Below, in pieces: positions 31,461 through 43,986 of a stretch of DNA of 64,000 bases. The position numbers and the translations under genes are program-made. Source of the stretch: Podocnemis expansa (Eukaryota > Chordata > Testudines > Podocnemididae). Below the pieces are notes generated by a model. That model was not told the origin of the DNA. It saw only the letters and a program-made list of their open reading frames with translations, and did no database searches. Location of the stretch: positions 47,686,451 through 47,750,450 of the forward strand of contig ML681989.1 of assembly GCA_007922195.1 (NCBI GenBank), read 5' to 3'. Within the stretch, counting starts at the first letter, position 1. Each line of letters begins with the position of its first letter.

Positions 31461-31759
31461 GTAGCTGCTTGCCTATAGTAACTCTGTTCTTCAAGATGTG
31501 TGTCCTGTGGGTGTTCCATCATGGTGTTGTAGTGTCCCTGTGCTGCTGCATGGAGATTTTGTAGCAGTGGTCCCCAGGCTGTGCCTGCACAGAAGCTGTC
31601 TTGTAGTGGCTTCAGCAAGCCTTCAGCGTGAGTCCATCTGATTCCCCTCAGTTCCTTTTCTATGTTCCAGCCATCTGAAAGAACATTATAATTGGAAAGA
31701 TGGGAGGTTGAAAGGGTGGTGGAGCAGCCACAGGAGACACATCTCAAAGAACAGAGTTA

Positions 31760-32639
31760 CTACAGGTGAGCAACTACTACTTCTTCTTTGAGTGATGTCC
31801 TATAGGTGCTCCACCATAGGTGACTGTAGCATTTTCCCTGTGTACGAGGAGGGTTTCCACGTACTTTCAAGAGCATCGCCCTCCCCATTTGAGCATCATT
31901 GGCAGAGTCTACATCTAACGCGTAATGAGATATGAAAGTATGCAGTGTGGACCAAGTGGCTGCTCTACAAACATCTGTAATGGGGACATTCTTCAGAAAT
32001 GTAGTGGTAGAAGCCACAGCTCTAGTAAAGTGCAATCGTACATTGTGAGGTGCTGTGCAGTTCAATAACTTGTAGCAGCTATGTATGCAGTCTCTTATCC
32101 ATTTGGATAATCTCTGATTGGAGATCGCTGAGCATTTAAGCATTCTGCAATACAGACAAAGAGGCTTCTCGATTTTCTGAATTTTTGTTTTATGCTAGGG
32201 AGCGTTTGACATCTAAAGTATGCAAAGTGGCTTGTTGGTTATGGTGTGGCTTCGGTTAGAACATAGGAAGATGTATTGATTGATTCAAATAAAAGTCAGA
32301 AACCATCTTAGGCCAGAACTTAGGATCTGGCTGGACAGTCATTTTGTCTTTATAGAAAGTGGTATATGGCGGGTCACATCTGAACACGTTTATCTCACTT
32401 ACTCTTCCTGCCGATGTAATAGTAATGAGGAATGCCACTTTCAATGATAGATGGTATAAGGAACAAGTTGACACAGGTTCAAAATGTTCCTTCATAAGAG
32501 TTTGAAGTTTTAAATTTAGGTCCCATGGTAATGCTGTAGGATGTATGGTTGGGTACAGCCTTTGCAACCCCGACAGAAAACGTTTTAATGTGGGGTGACT
32601 GAATATAGAGACATCAGATAGCTGGTCGTGAAAAGTCAA
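31760..32639 (-). pseudogene. DIRS-C tyrosine recombinase fragment
   Basis: Two frames, 32639-32256 and 32143-31760, together cover the recombinase. ITSAGRVSEI keeps the first catalytic Arg (R-V-S-E). LHFTRAV gives the His-x-x-Arg pair. CRAATWSTLHTFISHYAL ends with the nucleophile Tyr. A deletion or frameshift of about 110 bases separates the two parts. The enzyme inserts the circular DIRS DNA by site-specific-type recombination. This copy is split, but its visible catalytic residues are better kept than in copy A. Confidence 0.75.
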
Positions 32640-33239
32640 AATTGCTGCCAGATATACTTTTATGGAGTTATTTGATAGATGCGAGGCCTTTAATGCTAGA
32701 AGGTATTTTACGATCTGTGGACAAGATGAAGAGGACAGTAGAATCCGCTTATCTAGACACCAGCAGTGGAATCTATGCCATTTTGGGCTGTACGATTTTC
32801 TTGTCGTCCATTTTCTACCATTTAGCAGAACAGTGTATACTGTGTTGAAACAGTAAAATTCTGTTCCGTGGAACTATTGAGGAACCATGCTGTTAAGTGT
32901 AGTTTTTGTATGTGGGTGTTATATTGCTATGTTGTGTTGGTAGAGCAACATTGGACTGTCCGGGAAGCAAATTGGTTTGTGTACTGAAAGATCAAGTAGT
33001 TGGGAGTACCAGATCTATTTATCATCAAAACAGCATGGACCAAGTGATACCATGAAAAAGAAATAAAGGTACGGATGGTTACAAGCAAATAAATGCCTAA
33101 ACATGTCTAAAAGTCTATAGCTTAATCTAGCAGGATAATTTTTTATGAATAACAAATTCTCCAACTCTCAGGCTCCTTTCCAGATTTTTACTGGCCAGCC
33201 CAGCCAGGACCCATGGCGGAGATCATATAACTTGGTTTC

Positions 33240-33800
33240 TTTGGTTATGTCTGCACTAGAAACATAGGCTGACCTATATTAAGTTGATTCACACAGTAAA
33301 TTTACACAGCACAGTAATTACCACTCATGTCCACACTAGTCTCCTTGGCTCAGTGGTGCACATACTCACCAGGAGCACTTCCACCGGCCTAAGAGCGCAG
33401 TGCAGAAGCTCCACAGGCTCCTGGAAGCTTCCTCCATCTCTACTCCCCATTTTCCATAAGGATCAGAGGAAGTCACCAGAGCTTCTCCCGTCCTCACTCC
33501 CCAGTGGAAGAAAGAGGAAGCTGCCTGAGGTGTCTCACACTTGGAGAATAGGACCCAGCTGTCCTGGATTCTTATCCGTTTCTTCTTCCATGAAATTGGC
33601 AAGACAACGAACAGCCAACGTAAGGGACACAGGGTATGTCTACACTGGAGGCTTAAGTTGACTTAACCAGGCTGAAGTCGACTTAAACAACTCCAAAACC
33701 ACATTGTGGAGTTCATTAAATTGACTTAAGCACCAGCTTAAGTTGACCTAACTCTCACCCTTAAAGTTAATTTCCAGGGTTAAGTCAACTTTACTAAGTT
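33240..33800. mobile_element. MITE material inside DIRS-C
   Basis: From 33632 the sequence gtatgtctacactggagg and the following ttaagttgacttaa phrases match the MITE at 29534-29930; the copy is truncated. The part 33240-33630 has related atgtctgcacta and tgtccacactag phrases but I cannot fix its ends. Confidence 0.5.
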
Positions 33801-34800
33801 GACTTAACAATATGTGGCCATTCAAGTCATCAACAGTTTCCTGCACTGGATCTGCAGGTTCTGATGGTTTGCCTGTAGGCAGTGGTTTGCTTGTTATTTT
33901 ATGTCCTTTTGAGGTAGAGGGTCTACAGTGACAGCTGGAATAAGGGGACCAAGGTTCCCATCCCTGCCAGTAGTGGTGGTGATAGTCTGGTGGGAGTCCA
34001 TAAGGAGTGGACTTTATCCAATGACAAGGAAGTAGCTCTCGATAGTAGTGGTATGCTTGAGATCTGGATTGAATGGATGGTGATTGGGGTGAAAAGGTGA
34101 CACGCTGGTCATTTACATCCTCATCTGATGAGAAAGGGATTGGAAAGAGCATATCTTCTCTCATGAAAGGAGAGGGAGATCTTTCTGAAGAGAAAGAGGA
34201 TGCAGAAGACCATGAAGTATAGTCTTCCTGAAATGAGCATCTCTTTCTCTTTCCTGTATGAGTTCACACAACTGGTTCCAGGATCAGTGGCGAGGTGTTC
34301 TGTTCCGTCCTTGTTTATGTGGATGGTGCTGCGAGTTTCAAATGATTCCAAAGTCTAAGTTGGTGCCATCTGCTCAGAAAGTGCCAAAGTAGGCTTTTTA
34401 TGGTCCTGTGTTGTTGCTCAGTGGAAAATAACAGCTGTTTAGCAGGTCTTCCTACCATATTACCTGATGGAACAGGAGCCTCACAGGTACACAACAGAGT
34501 AGCAGAAGAGGCAGGAGTTTTTTCTCTTTTTCCCTGATTGTTTAGGAGAGATTGACTACCTCTTTGACTACTGCTGAGCAGTTTTTCCCTGGCCTGAGTC
34601 AGAAAGTGGCTTGAGGGACTTCTCCATTAAAAGCAGTTTGCAGCGGACGTCTCTATCACAATGAACTCTACAGCTGAGATTTCAGCAATGGGAGTACTTC
34701 TGGGAAATGTGCTCTTCCCCAAGGCATTTTGGACAAACAGCATGACTGTCAAACTCTAGCATCGTGTCTCAACAGAATTCACAAAGTTCAAACCTGGGGG
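33748..34800 (-). pseudogene. DIRS-C gag remnant
   Basis: The frame 34164-33748 is Ser/Pro/His/Tyr-rich in the manner of the gag middle region of copy B. Sequence at about 34620-34790 reads, out of frame, like the Cys-rich zinc module of the other copies. Frame shifts are frequent. It is part of the retrotransposon and not a host gene. Confidence 0.6.
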
Positions 34801-34839
34801 ACCTGGGTATCTTTTGATATAATGAAAAAGAAAAGTGTT

Positions 34840-34876
34840 TTTTATTTTTATTCTTTTATTTATTTATTTATTTATT
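34840..34876 (+). repeat. (TTTA)n-like simple repeat
   Basis: A T/A-rich run dominated by tttatttatt units, inside the DIRS-C terminal region. Confidence 0.85.
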
Positions 34877-35207
34877 AAATGGGGGGTGGAAAAGAACACA
34901 AGATAGCAGGAAAAAAGAATAGGCAATGTAAACTAGTTTTTGAGGAGAAAAAATGATGAGCTAGGGAGAGAGATTATGTTCCATCTGATACTGATGAGAG
35001 TTAGAAGGAACTGAGGGAGCTTGAGCTGAACATGCTGCAAAAGAGACACTAAAGAATTGCTCCGACATTGCTGGGCTGCATGCACGGCACAACAAGCACA
35101 GTTACTAAACTCTCCAATCTGGCTACACACAGATGCACTGACATCAACTGTGGGGCATGTACAAGGATATCAACTGTGGGGCACCCACTGGGATATCTCT
35201 TGAAGAA

Positions 35208-36110
35208 AAATTAAGCATCATGATGAAATTGCTTGTCTCAAGGCCACTGCTTAAAAAGTGAACTGATGGGCTTATAAAAAACATTGCTATTCTAAATAAA
35301 TAATTTATCAATTGACTTCTGGTAAGAAACTGAATTAAATAGTTTTTGTTCAGATTCTTAGGATGCAGTTTATAAATACGCTGAGAAAAGTTATCTGAAT
35401 TGTTTAGATTATTTTGATACATCAAAAAGGATTCACCAACTTTTCATTTGTGTATTATAATCTGCTTCAGTTATCTGGTCCATGGGAGATATTAAAGGCA
35501 GCAGGCACTCTGAGAGTGAGTGGAGGGAGGTATATAAGCTGTAGAATGTTAAGAGCTTGTTCCCCTAGTGGCTAGCTGCGGTTACTGCAGGGCAATCAGA
35601 GGCACCTGAGATCAATTAAGTCGAAGCCAGGTGTCTGATAAAAGCTGCCCCATCCCAAACAGATGTGTCACAAGCTGGAGAAGGAGTAGGAAGTTAGTGC
35701 TGTGCTGAAGAACTTCAAGAAGACATTGGAGAAGAGAAGGAGAAACACAAACAGAGGAAAGGATAGAGAGAGCTGGAGAAGAAACCCAGCAGGAGGAGAG
35801 ACTAGGTGAAAACCCTAAAAGATATAAAGGAGGGGGAAAACAGCCCAGAGGAAAAGAGTGCAGGACTGGGACTTGGTCAGCAGCACACAGCTGCATCTCT
35901 TAGGGCCCCTGGGCTGGGACCCAGAGGAGAGCGCAGGCCTGGGTCCCAAACCCCCCTCCTCACACCAGAAGCAACACCCATGGCAGCCCCAATGGGTGGA
36001 AACAAAGAAAAAGAGGACCTCTGTGACCCACCAGCCTTCTAGAGCATGAGTCCCACCACCACAAAGGTACTGTTGTTTTGTCACATACACTAAGCCAGGA
36101 TTCACTACTG
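35208..36110. other. repeat-derived, purine-rich DNA without genes
   Basis: From about 35490 to 36060 the strand is rich in gga/gaag phrases and begins with a TATA-like tatataagc. It has the general style of an LTR-retrotransposon LTR/leader, but I cannot name the family. The open frames here overlap each other in several frames and show no domain. Confidence 0.35.
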
Positions 36111-36112
36111 AT

Positions 36113-36600
36113 TTGGGGTAATAATTTATTTCAGCCCTAACTTACCTGGAGAATGTTTTCTCCCTTTCACCTGTTGCAGACTCAAAGTTGCAATCTTTGC
36201 TGGAAGCGCTCCAAAAGAGAGACATTCAGGGGCGTTGCTGGCGCTGGGCACTCCTGGGCACGTGCCTCGAACCCCAGCGCCAGTGCCCCAGATCTCTGGC
36301 CCAAGATCCAGGGCCTGGCTGCCCGCAGCCACAGCAGCCCTGTCCCCGGCCGGGGATCCGGGGCCTGGCCACCGGCAGCCGCGGCAGCCCCATCCCCAGC
36401 CAGGGCGGGGCCTGGGCCTGGGCCCATGCCCTGGGTTCCTCCCCCAGCCAGCGACGCCCCTGGAGACATTAAAAAAAAAAAAAACAGTCTGCCCCAGGTA
36501 AAAGGGACAGCATATTTCCCAGGCAAATTTGGGCTGAAATAAATTATTACCCTCAAGTCTTTTTGGAAGGTCTCCAAAAGAGAGACATAAAGACAGACCA
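36113..36600. repeat. inverted-repeat element interrupted by a GC-rich MITE
   Basis: taataatttatttcagccc (about 36119-36137) is the reverse complement of gggctgaaataaattatta (about 36531-36549). The complementarity continues inward (acctgg...gcagact on the left, cagtctgccccaggt on the right). The GC-rich element at 36227-36462 sits between the arms. A further partial copy of the left arm (ggaag..tctccaaaagagagacat) follows at 36565-36588. A G run of 17 lies at about 36627-36643, just outside. Confidence 0.65.
36227..36462. mobile_element. GC-rich hAT-type MITE with perfect 8-bp target duplication
   Basis: The left end is caggggcgttgctggc and the right end is gccagcgacgcccctg, inverted repeats with one difference. 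Both flanks are gagacatt (36219-36226 and 36463-36470), a perfect 8-bp target duplication diagnostic of hAT-type insertion. The interior is very GC-rich (Pro/Gly/Ala-rich in every frame), unlike the AT-rich surroundings. The several open frames across it are composition artefacts. Confidence 0.88.
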
Positions 36601-36643
36601 GAGCTGAAATAATGGTTGTTATGGTTGGGGGGGGGGGGGGGGG

Positions 36644-37206
36644 GTGTTTTTTTAAAGACCTTTCTCATTTTCCCCTCTCTTTAATAATTAATCATGGTTT
36701 GCTGGACTTTAGTTCTTGTGTCCCTAAAACATAAAAGGGCCATATTAAAATAGTGACGTTCATATCCATGACTTTGTACTAAAAGAACCCATTACCACAA
36801 AATGGCCTACAAATCTTGTTTTTCTACATAACACTTCAGTAATTTGCAGAATAAAATTAGTTGCTACTTAACACATTAAAAGACCTTTTTTGGGGCCACG
36901 CCATTTCTCATTTGTCATTACAGATCCTCAGTCCCAGAAGCATAACTAGCAGTAACAAAGTGGTGGGTCTCCTCACCTGAATTAGGCATTAGGTCTAACT
37001 GCCAGGTCAAAAGAAGAATGCTGAAGAAACACATTAATTTAATTACAGTTTGCAGAACTGTTTATCTTGTTGACAGAAATTTCTGAAATATGCAGATGAG
37101 AGTGCTTTAGATGTGTCAAAGTGTCTTTTTAAAACATCAGTTACCACTACGTGTTCTGATATCAATTTTCCTTTTAACTTACCTCTACATGATTTACTTA
37201 AAAGAA
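36644..37206. other. unclassified AT-rich DNA
   Basis: No gene, RNA gene or transposon terminus recognised. Confidence 0.4.
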
Positions 37207-37500
37207 GCAAGGAATCCTTTGGCTCTTGAAGACTAACAAATTTATTTATTTCATGAGCTTTTTGTGGGAGAAAATCTCACTTTGCCAGAAACTTTGGAGA
37301 TGGGGGAACTTACAGAATGGGATGAAAATAAATGCAGAGGACACATCTTACACTACCCTGTATTTATTTTCATTTCATTCTGTAAGTTCCCCCATCTTCA
37401 AAGTGTCTGATGAAGTGGGATTTTCTCCCACAAAAGCTCATGCAATAAAAAAAATTGTTATTCTTTAACTGCCACAGGACTCCTTGTTTGTTTTACTGGG
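37207..37500. repeat. foldback (palindromic) repeat, copy 1
   Basis: The left arm (about 37207-37340) is the near-exact reverse complement of the right arm (about 37352-37490), with a loop of about 12 bases. The arms contain gtgggagaaaatc / gattttctcccac, and the right flank reads gctagactaacaatggct. A single strand would form a hairpin of more than 100 bp. Related sequences occur at 49785-49905, 50905-51065, 61716-61805 and 63540-63760. Confidence 0.85.
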
Positions 37501-38255
37501 CTAGACTAACAATGGCTGTCCCTTTGGAACTTGGCATGATTTACTTACAATATGGAATCTTGGGCAAGCAGTATTTAGAATGGAAATTCCACTGCCAAAA
37601 CCAGGGAATCTGAGAACAAAGTGCAGCTAGTAAACAGAGCCCACTGGGGCTTATGTAGGGACTCCTAAATAATAATAGCCCCAAATTGTTGGCACCAGAA
37701 GCAAATATGCTCACAACTTCCTACAGAATCTGCTTTCTCTGATTTGATAACAAGGGCACTTCCAAATGATGCCACGAACGGGATTCATACTGACAATATC
37801 CTAAGAAGAGCCTGTGATATCCTATAAAACAGGTTGATCTGATATTCTGAGGCAGTTTCTCAACAAATTTTAGGGATTATTCTCCTTGACCTTTTGAAAC
37901 GATATAATCACATCAGTAATACTTGATCTGCCATCAACAAAAATAACTTTAAAAGTAAGGCAACGTGTTTAATAGCATATGAGAAATCATTTGTTATCTT
38001 TTATTTTGAAAAAATATCAAATGCTTCATTGCTCACAGTGTTGCAAAAATTGAAAAACAACCAATGCTCAAAACTACACAAATATACTTTGAGAATCAAC
38101 CAAAGGGCAAGCTCTTATTATTGCATGAAATAAACATTTCTCTATGCATTATGAACAGACCCATGACTTGTCATATAAAATATGCATTCATTTAAAAATG
38201 AATGATGATAGAAGTTTATACAGATTTATAATGAAATCATCCATAATAAACATAC
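37501..38255. other. intronic/intergenic DNA without recognised features
   Basis: AT-rich, no transposon ends identified. It would be intron downstream of the host exon at 38256-38393. Confidence 0.4.
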
Positions 38256-38393
38256 CAGTGTTTGTTGCATCAATAGTTTGTGATGTCTCTGTTGACAATT
38301 TCTGAAGGGCCTGTTCACCATCTGTCTCCCCCGGTGAGCTGTTATGTTGAGACTGCTGTTGTTCTTCAACTTCAACAATAAATGAAATTACAC
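38256..38393 (-). CDS. host gene internal exon (138 nt)
   Basis: On the minus strand the segment is preceded by a good acceptor (tacctatttgttttag) and followed by a donor (CTG/gtatgt). It is open only in the frame that uses its first two bases to finish a codon, exactly the phase left by the exon at 60751-60862. The other two frames stop within seven codons. It encodes VISFIVEVEEQQQ, then a polar Ser/Thr/Glu/Gln-rich stretch (NSSPGETDGEQALQKLSTETSQ). The first residues continue a beta-strand-like sequence from the upstream exon; the rest looks disordered. I do not recognise the gene. Its style is compatible with a large protein built of beta-sandwich repeats (for example the ciliary ASH/Hydin class), but that is a guess. 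Confidence 0.72.
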
Positions 38394-39429
38394 CTAAAAC
38401 AAATAGGTACCAGATGTTATATTAACCAGGACATTCGTTTTATAAGATTGTCTGCCAAACTTATATTAATGTTGCTGCAGCTCTGAACTAATAAAATATG
38501 AGGTAAAAACTAAAATCCAGAAGACAGTTATCCAATTACAACTGATTTGACAGAAAATACATCTTTAGTGACCGAGTTCAGAGAATGAACCCACTTTCCA
38601 AATTTGTTTTCTTTCTTCAAAAGGATAATTATTTTAGCAACTTACACAAAATGACTAAAGCTCAATAATAAGGAATGCAGCTACATTGTCATTTTGAATA
38701 TTATCATATTTGGATAAAAACTTTTAATTAACATTCTTTCCAATCTCATTTTTATGCATGGTTTAGAGTGTTGATGAAGTCCATGATTTTTTTTTAAATC
38801 ACTGACCAGAGCAATCTGATGCCATCCAAGGTACCTAATTGCTTTAATTTTCCTGAGCAATTTTAATGACTGTCACACATTTTGAGGATTGAACCTGTTT
38901 TACAATAAAATATTTAGTCACCATAAGATATCCTGAGATTGCAAAACTTGTCTTTATTTAGTGGAGTGGCAAAGGCCCTATTCAACTAAAAATAAATGTT
39001 TTTATTTAATCTTAAAGAAAAGTACAGGTTCTAATACATACATAGCCCCGTTAAGTAATGCTGATAACACCGCTAAGCATTTGAAAGAGCAGCTTGTAAA
39101 GAGTGATTTTGTTACTTGCATTATGTGCCTCTAAATATACAGCTTAACCAACACATATTAACCAACACATATTCTTAAAAGCACTATATTTCCATGCCAA
39201 TTAATTTTTGTCATACTCAATATAGTACTTTTATGCCTGAAAGATGTCAAGAATTCTCAGCAAAATTCCTGAGCAGAAAAATGTAAATATAGTAAGTATG
39301 ATAATTGACAGGCATTTAAGACACTTTATTAGACACCAAATAAAATTATAATTCCTTAGTCACCAAAGGCAATTCTTTGGTTAAACAATCATCCTGGTTA
39401 AAAAGGAATATGAAAGTAGCATTAAAATA

Positions 39430-41640
39430 AATAACAAATGCAAAAATGGGGAGGTTGACAGCAGTGACTACAAATTAGCAGTTAGGAATTACAGATAATC
39501 AATAAAAGAAGCTAAAGATATCAGTAACAACACCACAAATCTATAACCAGTAAGATTAAAGAGAATAAGAAGTTATTTAAATATAACTGGGAATGAAAGA
39601 AATCTTAACAATGGCATAAGGTCCAATACTGGGTAAAGATGTTAAAATTGTCACTCATGATGTAGAAAAGGCAGAGGTATTCAAAAAAATATTTCTGTGC
39701 TGTCTTTGGAAAGTAGCAGAATGGGTTTTTCACATATTGCTGTGATACTAAAATTCTTTCTATTCTATCAGCACTAAAGAGGATGTTAAATGACAGCTAT
39801 TGAATATTTTTAAATGAGTAGGAATGGATAGCTTGCACTCAAGAGTATTAAAATAATTGACAGAGGAGCTTTCTGAACCATTAGTGTTAATTTTTAACAA
39901 ATCTTGGAACACTGAAGAAGTTCCTGAGCACTGGAACGAAGCTAATGTTGTGAAATATTTAAAAGTAAATGGGACAACCAAAGTAATTACAGGCTCATTA
40001 GACTTATTCTGATACTACGCAAAATCATGGAAAAGTTGATAGTCACTCTATCAGTAAAGAATTAAATGATGGAAACATAATTCATGACACTTTATAAAGT
40101 TTAATGGATAATATGTCTTTTCAAACAAGCTTGATATTTCCTTGGATGAAATTACCAATTTGGGTAAATAAAGATAACTATGTTGGTATAATAGATGTAC
40201 AATGACATCCAATGATTAGAAGCTGAAGACTGAAAAATAAAGATTGGATATATGTTTGATTAAGAAATTATTGGGTTAAATTCCATGGCTTGTCTTACAG
40301 AGGAGGTCCTAATGGCTACATCTGGCCTTAAAAGTCTATGGGAATTGCTGTGAATGAAGAGAAATGTAACAAAACATTGAAGCTCTAGAGGAACAGTATC
40401 ATCATGTGAGAGAATATTTTTAAAATTGCATGCTATCTATATTTAGTTTAACAAAAATAGCCACCAAAATGTGGGAGAGAAATAGAAGGAAAGAGCAAAA
40501 TGGTATTCAATATATAAGACCATTCCTCTCCTTATCAGATCATTCTTTAAGACAGTCTTTTTTAAGACGTCTTTTTTCTCTTTTTTTGTTTTAGTATGCA
40601 ATATAAAACTTTAATTCAACTGCAGCCAATGTATGATGCAAAAATACTGTTTTATATCATTGAAATGAAGTCATTTCTCTTAAAACAGACAAACTGGTTT
40701 ATTTCCCATTAAAGCTGCATTTGCAACCCAATGCTGCACCATATGAGATTCACTGGCCATAAACCATAACATCATATACATAAGTGAAGTGGAAAATATT
40801 AAACTTTTCTCTTTCTCTACACAACAGACTGTACCAACTGAAGGATTATGCGTATAAAAAGAAATTCTCATATGATTATTATCTAGTTTTAAACAGAAGT
40901 AAAATCCATTACCCCCCTCATAATACTCAGTATATTGTCTGAAGACAACTACAGAAATCTATTTTTGAGCTGGAATTTACCACATGAATCTGAAAATATG
41001 TGGAAAGTTTAGTTAGTTTAAATATTGCAGGCATAATCTTAATAAGTACATTAAGTATGACTGTCTTCTTAATAATATACTGCAATGACCTTGAAACAAA
41101 TATTCAATGTGCACTAGAGCACATTTTAGTCTAGTATCTTCTAAAAGAATGGCAGTCTAAATTAGCTGTACTGACTCAAGAAAGATCTTGGAGCCATTGT
41201 GAATAGTTCTCTAAAAACTCAGGCTCATTGCATGGCAGCAGTCAGAAAAAAAAATGCTAATAGAATGTTTGGAACCATTATGAAAAAGGATATTTAAGAA
41301 GACAGAAAATACTATATTGCCAGTATATAAACCCATTGTACTCACACACCTTGAATACTGTGTGCAGTTCTAGATGTCCCAGCTCAGAAAACAGAATATT
41401 AGAACTGAAAAAAAGTACAGAGAAGGGCAACAAAAGCAATGAGGGGTATGGAACAGTATCTGTAAGAAGAGAGATTAAAAAGAGTGTGAATTTTCAGCTT
41501 GAAAAAGAGAGGACTAAGTGGGAGGTAAAATAAAGGTACATAAAATCATTAATGTGATGGAGAAGATGAATAGCGAAGTATTATTAACCCCTTTCACACA
41601 ACACAAGAACCAAGAGTAACCAAATGAAATTAATAGGCAG
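39430..41640 (+). mobile_element. old, highly decayed CR1 LINE (copy F)
   Basis: Fragments of CR1 ORF2 can be read with many stops. EELSEPLVLIFNKSWNTEEVPEHWNEANVV near 39860-39955 matches the RT entry region. HTLNTVCSSRCP and RRATKAM near 41345-41440 match the C-terminal HLEYC...RRATKMIKG region of copies A-C. Divergence is far greater than in copies A-C, so it is the oldest CR1 in the window. Between about 40260 and 41150 little can be aligned by eye. Confidence 0.65.
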
Positions 41641-41654
41641 AAGGGTTAAAACAA

Positions 41655-43543
41655 ATAATTCTCTTAGATGTTCTAATGAAGCCCCAATAACTGAGGCAAG
41701 AGGGAGAGGACAATGCTGGGAGAAAATGCAAGGACGTAGATGCAATAGAATTGCAAATCGACAGGGGAAAGTAGGGCAATCAGCCTGGTATCTCAAGTGC
41801 CTGTACACAAATGTGAGGAGCCTGGGAAACAGGCAGGAAGAATTGGTAGTACTGGTGCAGTCAAGTAACTATGATACAATTGAAATAACACAGACGTGGT
41901 GGGATAGCTTGCATGACTGGAGCTCTGCCACAGATTGGTATAAATTGTTCAGGAAAGACAGGCAGGGAAGAAGAGGGGGAGGAGTAGCACTATATGTAAA
42001 AGAGCTCTATGACTGCTCAGAGCTCCATTATGGAAGTGGAAAGAGGCCAGCTGAAAGTCTGTGGGTTAAGTTTAGAGGGGAGGGCAACAAGGGGGATGCC
42101 ATGGTGGGTATACACCTCCAGACCAGAAGGAGAAGGTGGATGAGGCATTCTATGGACAACTGGCAGAACTTTCTAGATCACAGGCCCTGGTTCTCATGGG
42201 GGATTTCAATTACCCTGACATCTGCTTAGGAGGCCAATACAGCAGCGCACAGGCAATCCAGGAAGTTTTTGGAGAATGTTGAGGACAACTTCTTAGTACA
42301 AATGCTGGAGGACGCAACTAGAGGCCTTGTACTTCTCGACCTCCTGCTCACAAACAGAGAAGAATTGATTGGAGATCTAGAAGAGAATGGCAATCTGGGC
42401 AGCAGTCACCATGAGATGGTAGAGTTCAAGATGCTGATTAACAGAAAAAAGGAAAGAAGCAAAATGCAGACACTAGACTTCAGAAAAGCAGATTTTGGCT
42501 CCCTCAGGGAACTGATGGGCAGGATCTCTTGGGAGGCTGATCTGCAGGGGAAAGGTGTCCAAGAGAACTGGATGTATTTTGAAGAAACCCTGATAAGAGC
42601 ACAGGAAGATACCATTCCGATGTGCAGAAAGAACAGCAAATCTGGAACGCGTCCAGCGTGGCTTAACAGAGAACTCTGCACTGAGCTAAAGCATAAAAAG
42701 GAACTTACAGAAAGTGGAAGCTTGGACTGATGACTAAGGAGGCATATAAAGATATTGCTCAGGACTGCAGGGATAAAACCAGAAAGGCCAAAGGACAACT
42801 GGAGTTGTGGCTAGCAAGGGATGTTAAAGATAACAGGAAGGGGTTCTACAAGTATATCAATAAGAAGAGAATCAGGGATGGTGTAGGTCCCTTACTGAAT
42901 GGGGCAGGTATCCTCATGATGGAGGATGAGGAAAAAGCTGAAGTGCTCAATGCTTTTTTTACTTCAGTTTTCATAGACAGGGCCAGCTCCCAGCCCTCTA
43001 CATTGGGTATGGCAGATTGGAGAGAAGAAGAGAGGCCCTTGGTGACAGAAGGTCAGGTTAGGGACTACTTAAAAAAGATGGATGTGCACAAGTCCATGGG
43101 GCTGGATGAACTGCATCCCAGGGTGCTGAGGGAGTTGGCCAATGAGATAGCAGTACCACTGGCCATTATCTCTGAAAATTCATGGTGAATGGGGGAGGTG
43201 TCAGAGGACTGGAAAAAAAGCAAATATAGTGCCTATCTTCAAGAAAGGCAAAAAGGAGGATCCAGGGAATTACAGACCTGTCAGCCTCACCTGAATCCCT
43301 GGAAAAATCATGGAGCAGATTCTCAAAGAATCCATCCTGAAGCACTTGGAGGAAAATAGAGTGATCAGGAACAGTCAACATGGACTCACCAAGGGTAAAT
43401 CATGCCTGACCAACCTCATCGCCTTCTATGATGAGATGACTGGCTTTGTGGATGTGGGCAGAGCCATTGATGTGATATATCTCGACTTTAGCAACGCTTC
43501 TGATACAGTTTCCCCACAGCATTCTTGTCAGCAAGTTAAGGAA
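41655..43543 (+). mobile_element. CR1 LINE copy B, first part (endonuclease and start of RT)
   Basis: ORF2 begins near 41770 with the endonuclease (CLYTNVRSLGNRQEEL, TQTWWDSLHDWSS). It continues with frameshifts near 42230 and 42730 through TLDFRKADFGSLRELMG, NRELCTELKHKKEL and the RT entry ([27 protein letters not shown]). It ends at RT motif A ([13 protein letters not shown], catalytic Asp kept). It is interrupted after cagcaagttaaggaa (43543) by DIRS-A. ORF1 is absent because the copy is 5'-truncated. It continues at 49256 and 51779. Confidence 0.92.
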
Positions 43544-43830
43544 ATGGAGGTTACTCACCTTCGTGCAGTAGCCGAAGTTCTTCGAGATGCGTGCTCCTGA
43601 CATGCTCCACTCTGGGTCATTCGCGCGGCACCGCGCTCTGCCTCGGAATCTTTTAAGTAGCAGTGGCTCCATTGGTGGAGAGGAGAGACTGAGGCTGTCC
43701 GTTGGTGTTCCCGCCAATGATGACATCAGTATCTCTCTCTCTCCAACTGTCACTTCAGTTCCTTTCTACTGCGGAACTACCTGCTGGAAGCGAAGGAATA
43801 TTTCGAAGTAGAGGGGAGGTGGGTGGGTAG

Positions 43831-43936
43831 TGGAGCATGTCGGGAGCATGCATCTCGAAGAACTTCGGCTACTGCACGAAGATGAGTAACCTCCATTTCT
43901 TCGACGAGCAGTGCTCCCGACTGCTCCACTCTGGGT
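43831..43936. repeat. DIRS-A internal complementary region
   Basis: Left half: catctcgaagaacttcggct...gagtaacctccat, complementary to the first bases of the element at 43544 onward. Right half: ttcttcgacgagcagtgctc...ctctgggt, complementary to the last bases up to 49255. In the DIRS replication model this region templates completion of the circular DNA intermediate. Confidence 0.88.
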
Positions 43937-43986
43937 GACTGTTAGCAGTTGCTGTTGCTGGAGGTGGGTACTTCGGAGCGTGGCGG

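Larger units (their letters stand above)
31461..35207 (-). mobile_element. DIRS retrotransposon copy C (both ends present, RT region deleted)
   Basis: The left end begins near 31461. The right end finishes near 35207 with the gaagaa terminus. At about 31728-31810 lies an internal complementary region. Its first half is the reverse complement of the left end (a gaacagagttactac phrase) and its second half is the reverse complement of the right end (ttcttctttgagtgatgtcc), as in DIRS elements. The minus strand then carries a tyrosine recombinase (32639-31760), a deleted/rearranged middle including MITE sequence (33240-33800), and gag remnants with the zinc module (about 34800-33750). No RT motif is found. 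Confidence 0.8.

Noticed and set aside
36126..36668. Overlapping Pro/Gly/Ala-rich open frames on both strands
   Set aside because: They coincide with a GC-rich hAT MITE with inverted ends and 8-bp target duplications; composition explains the open frames.
37730..37814. Possible next host exon on the minus strand after acceptor ctcttcttag
   Set aside because: It is open for about 20 codons in the right phase, but has no good donor and then a TAG. Not enough to call.
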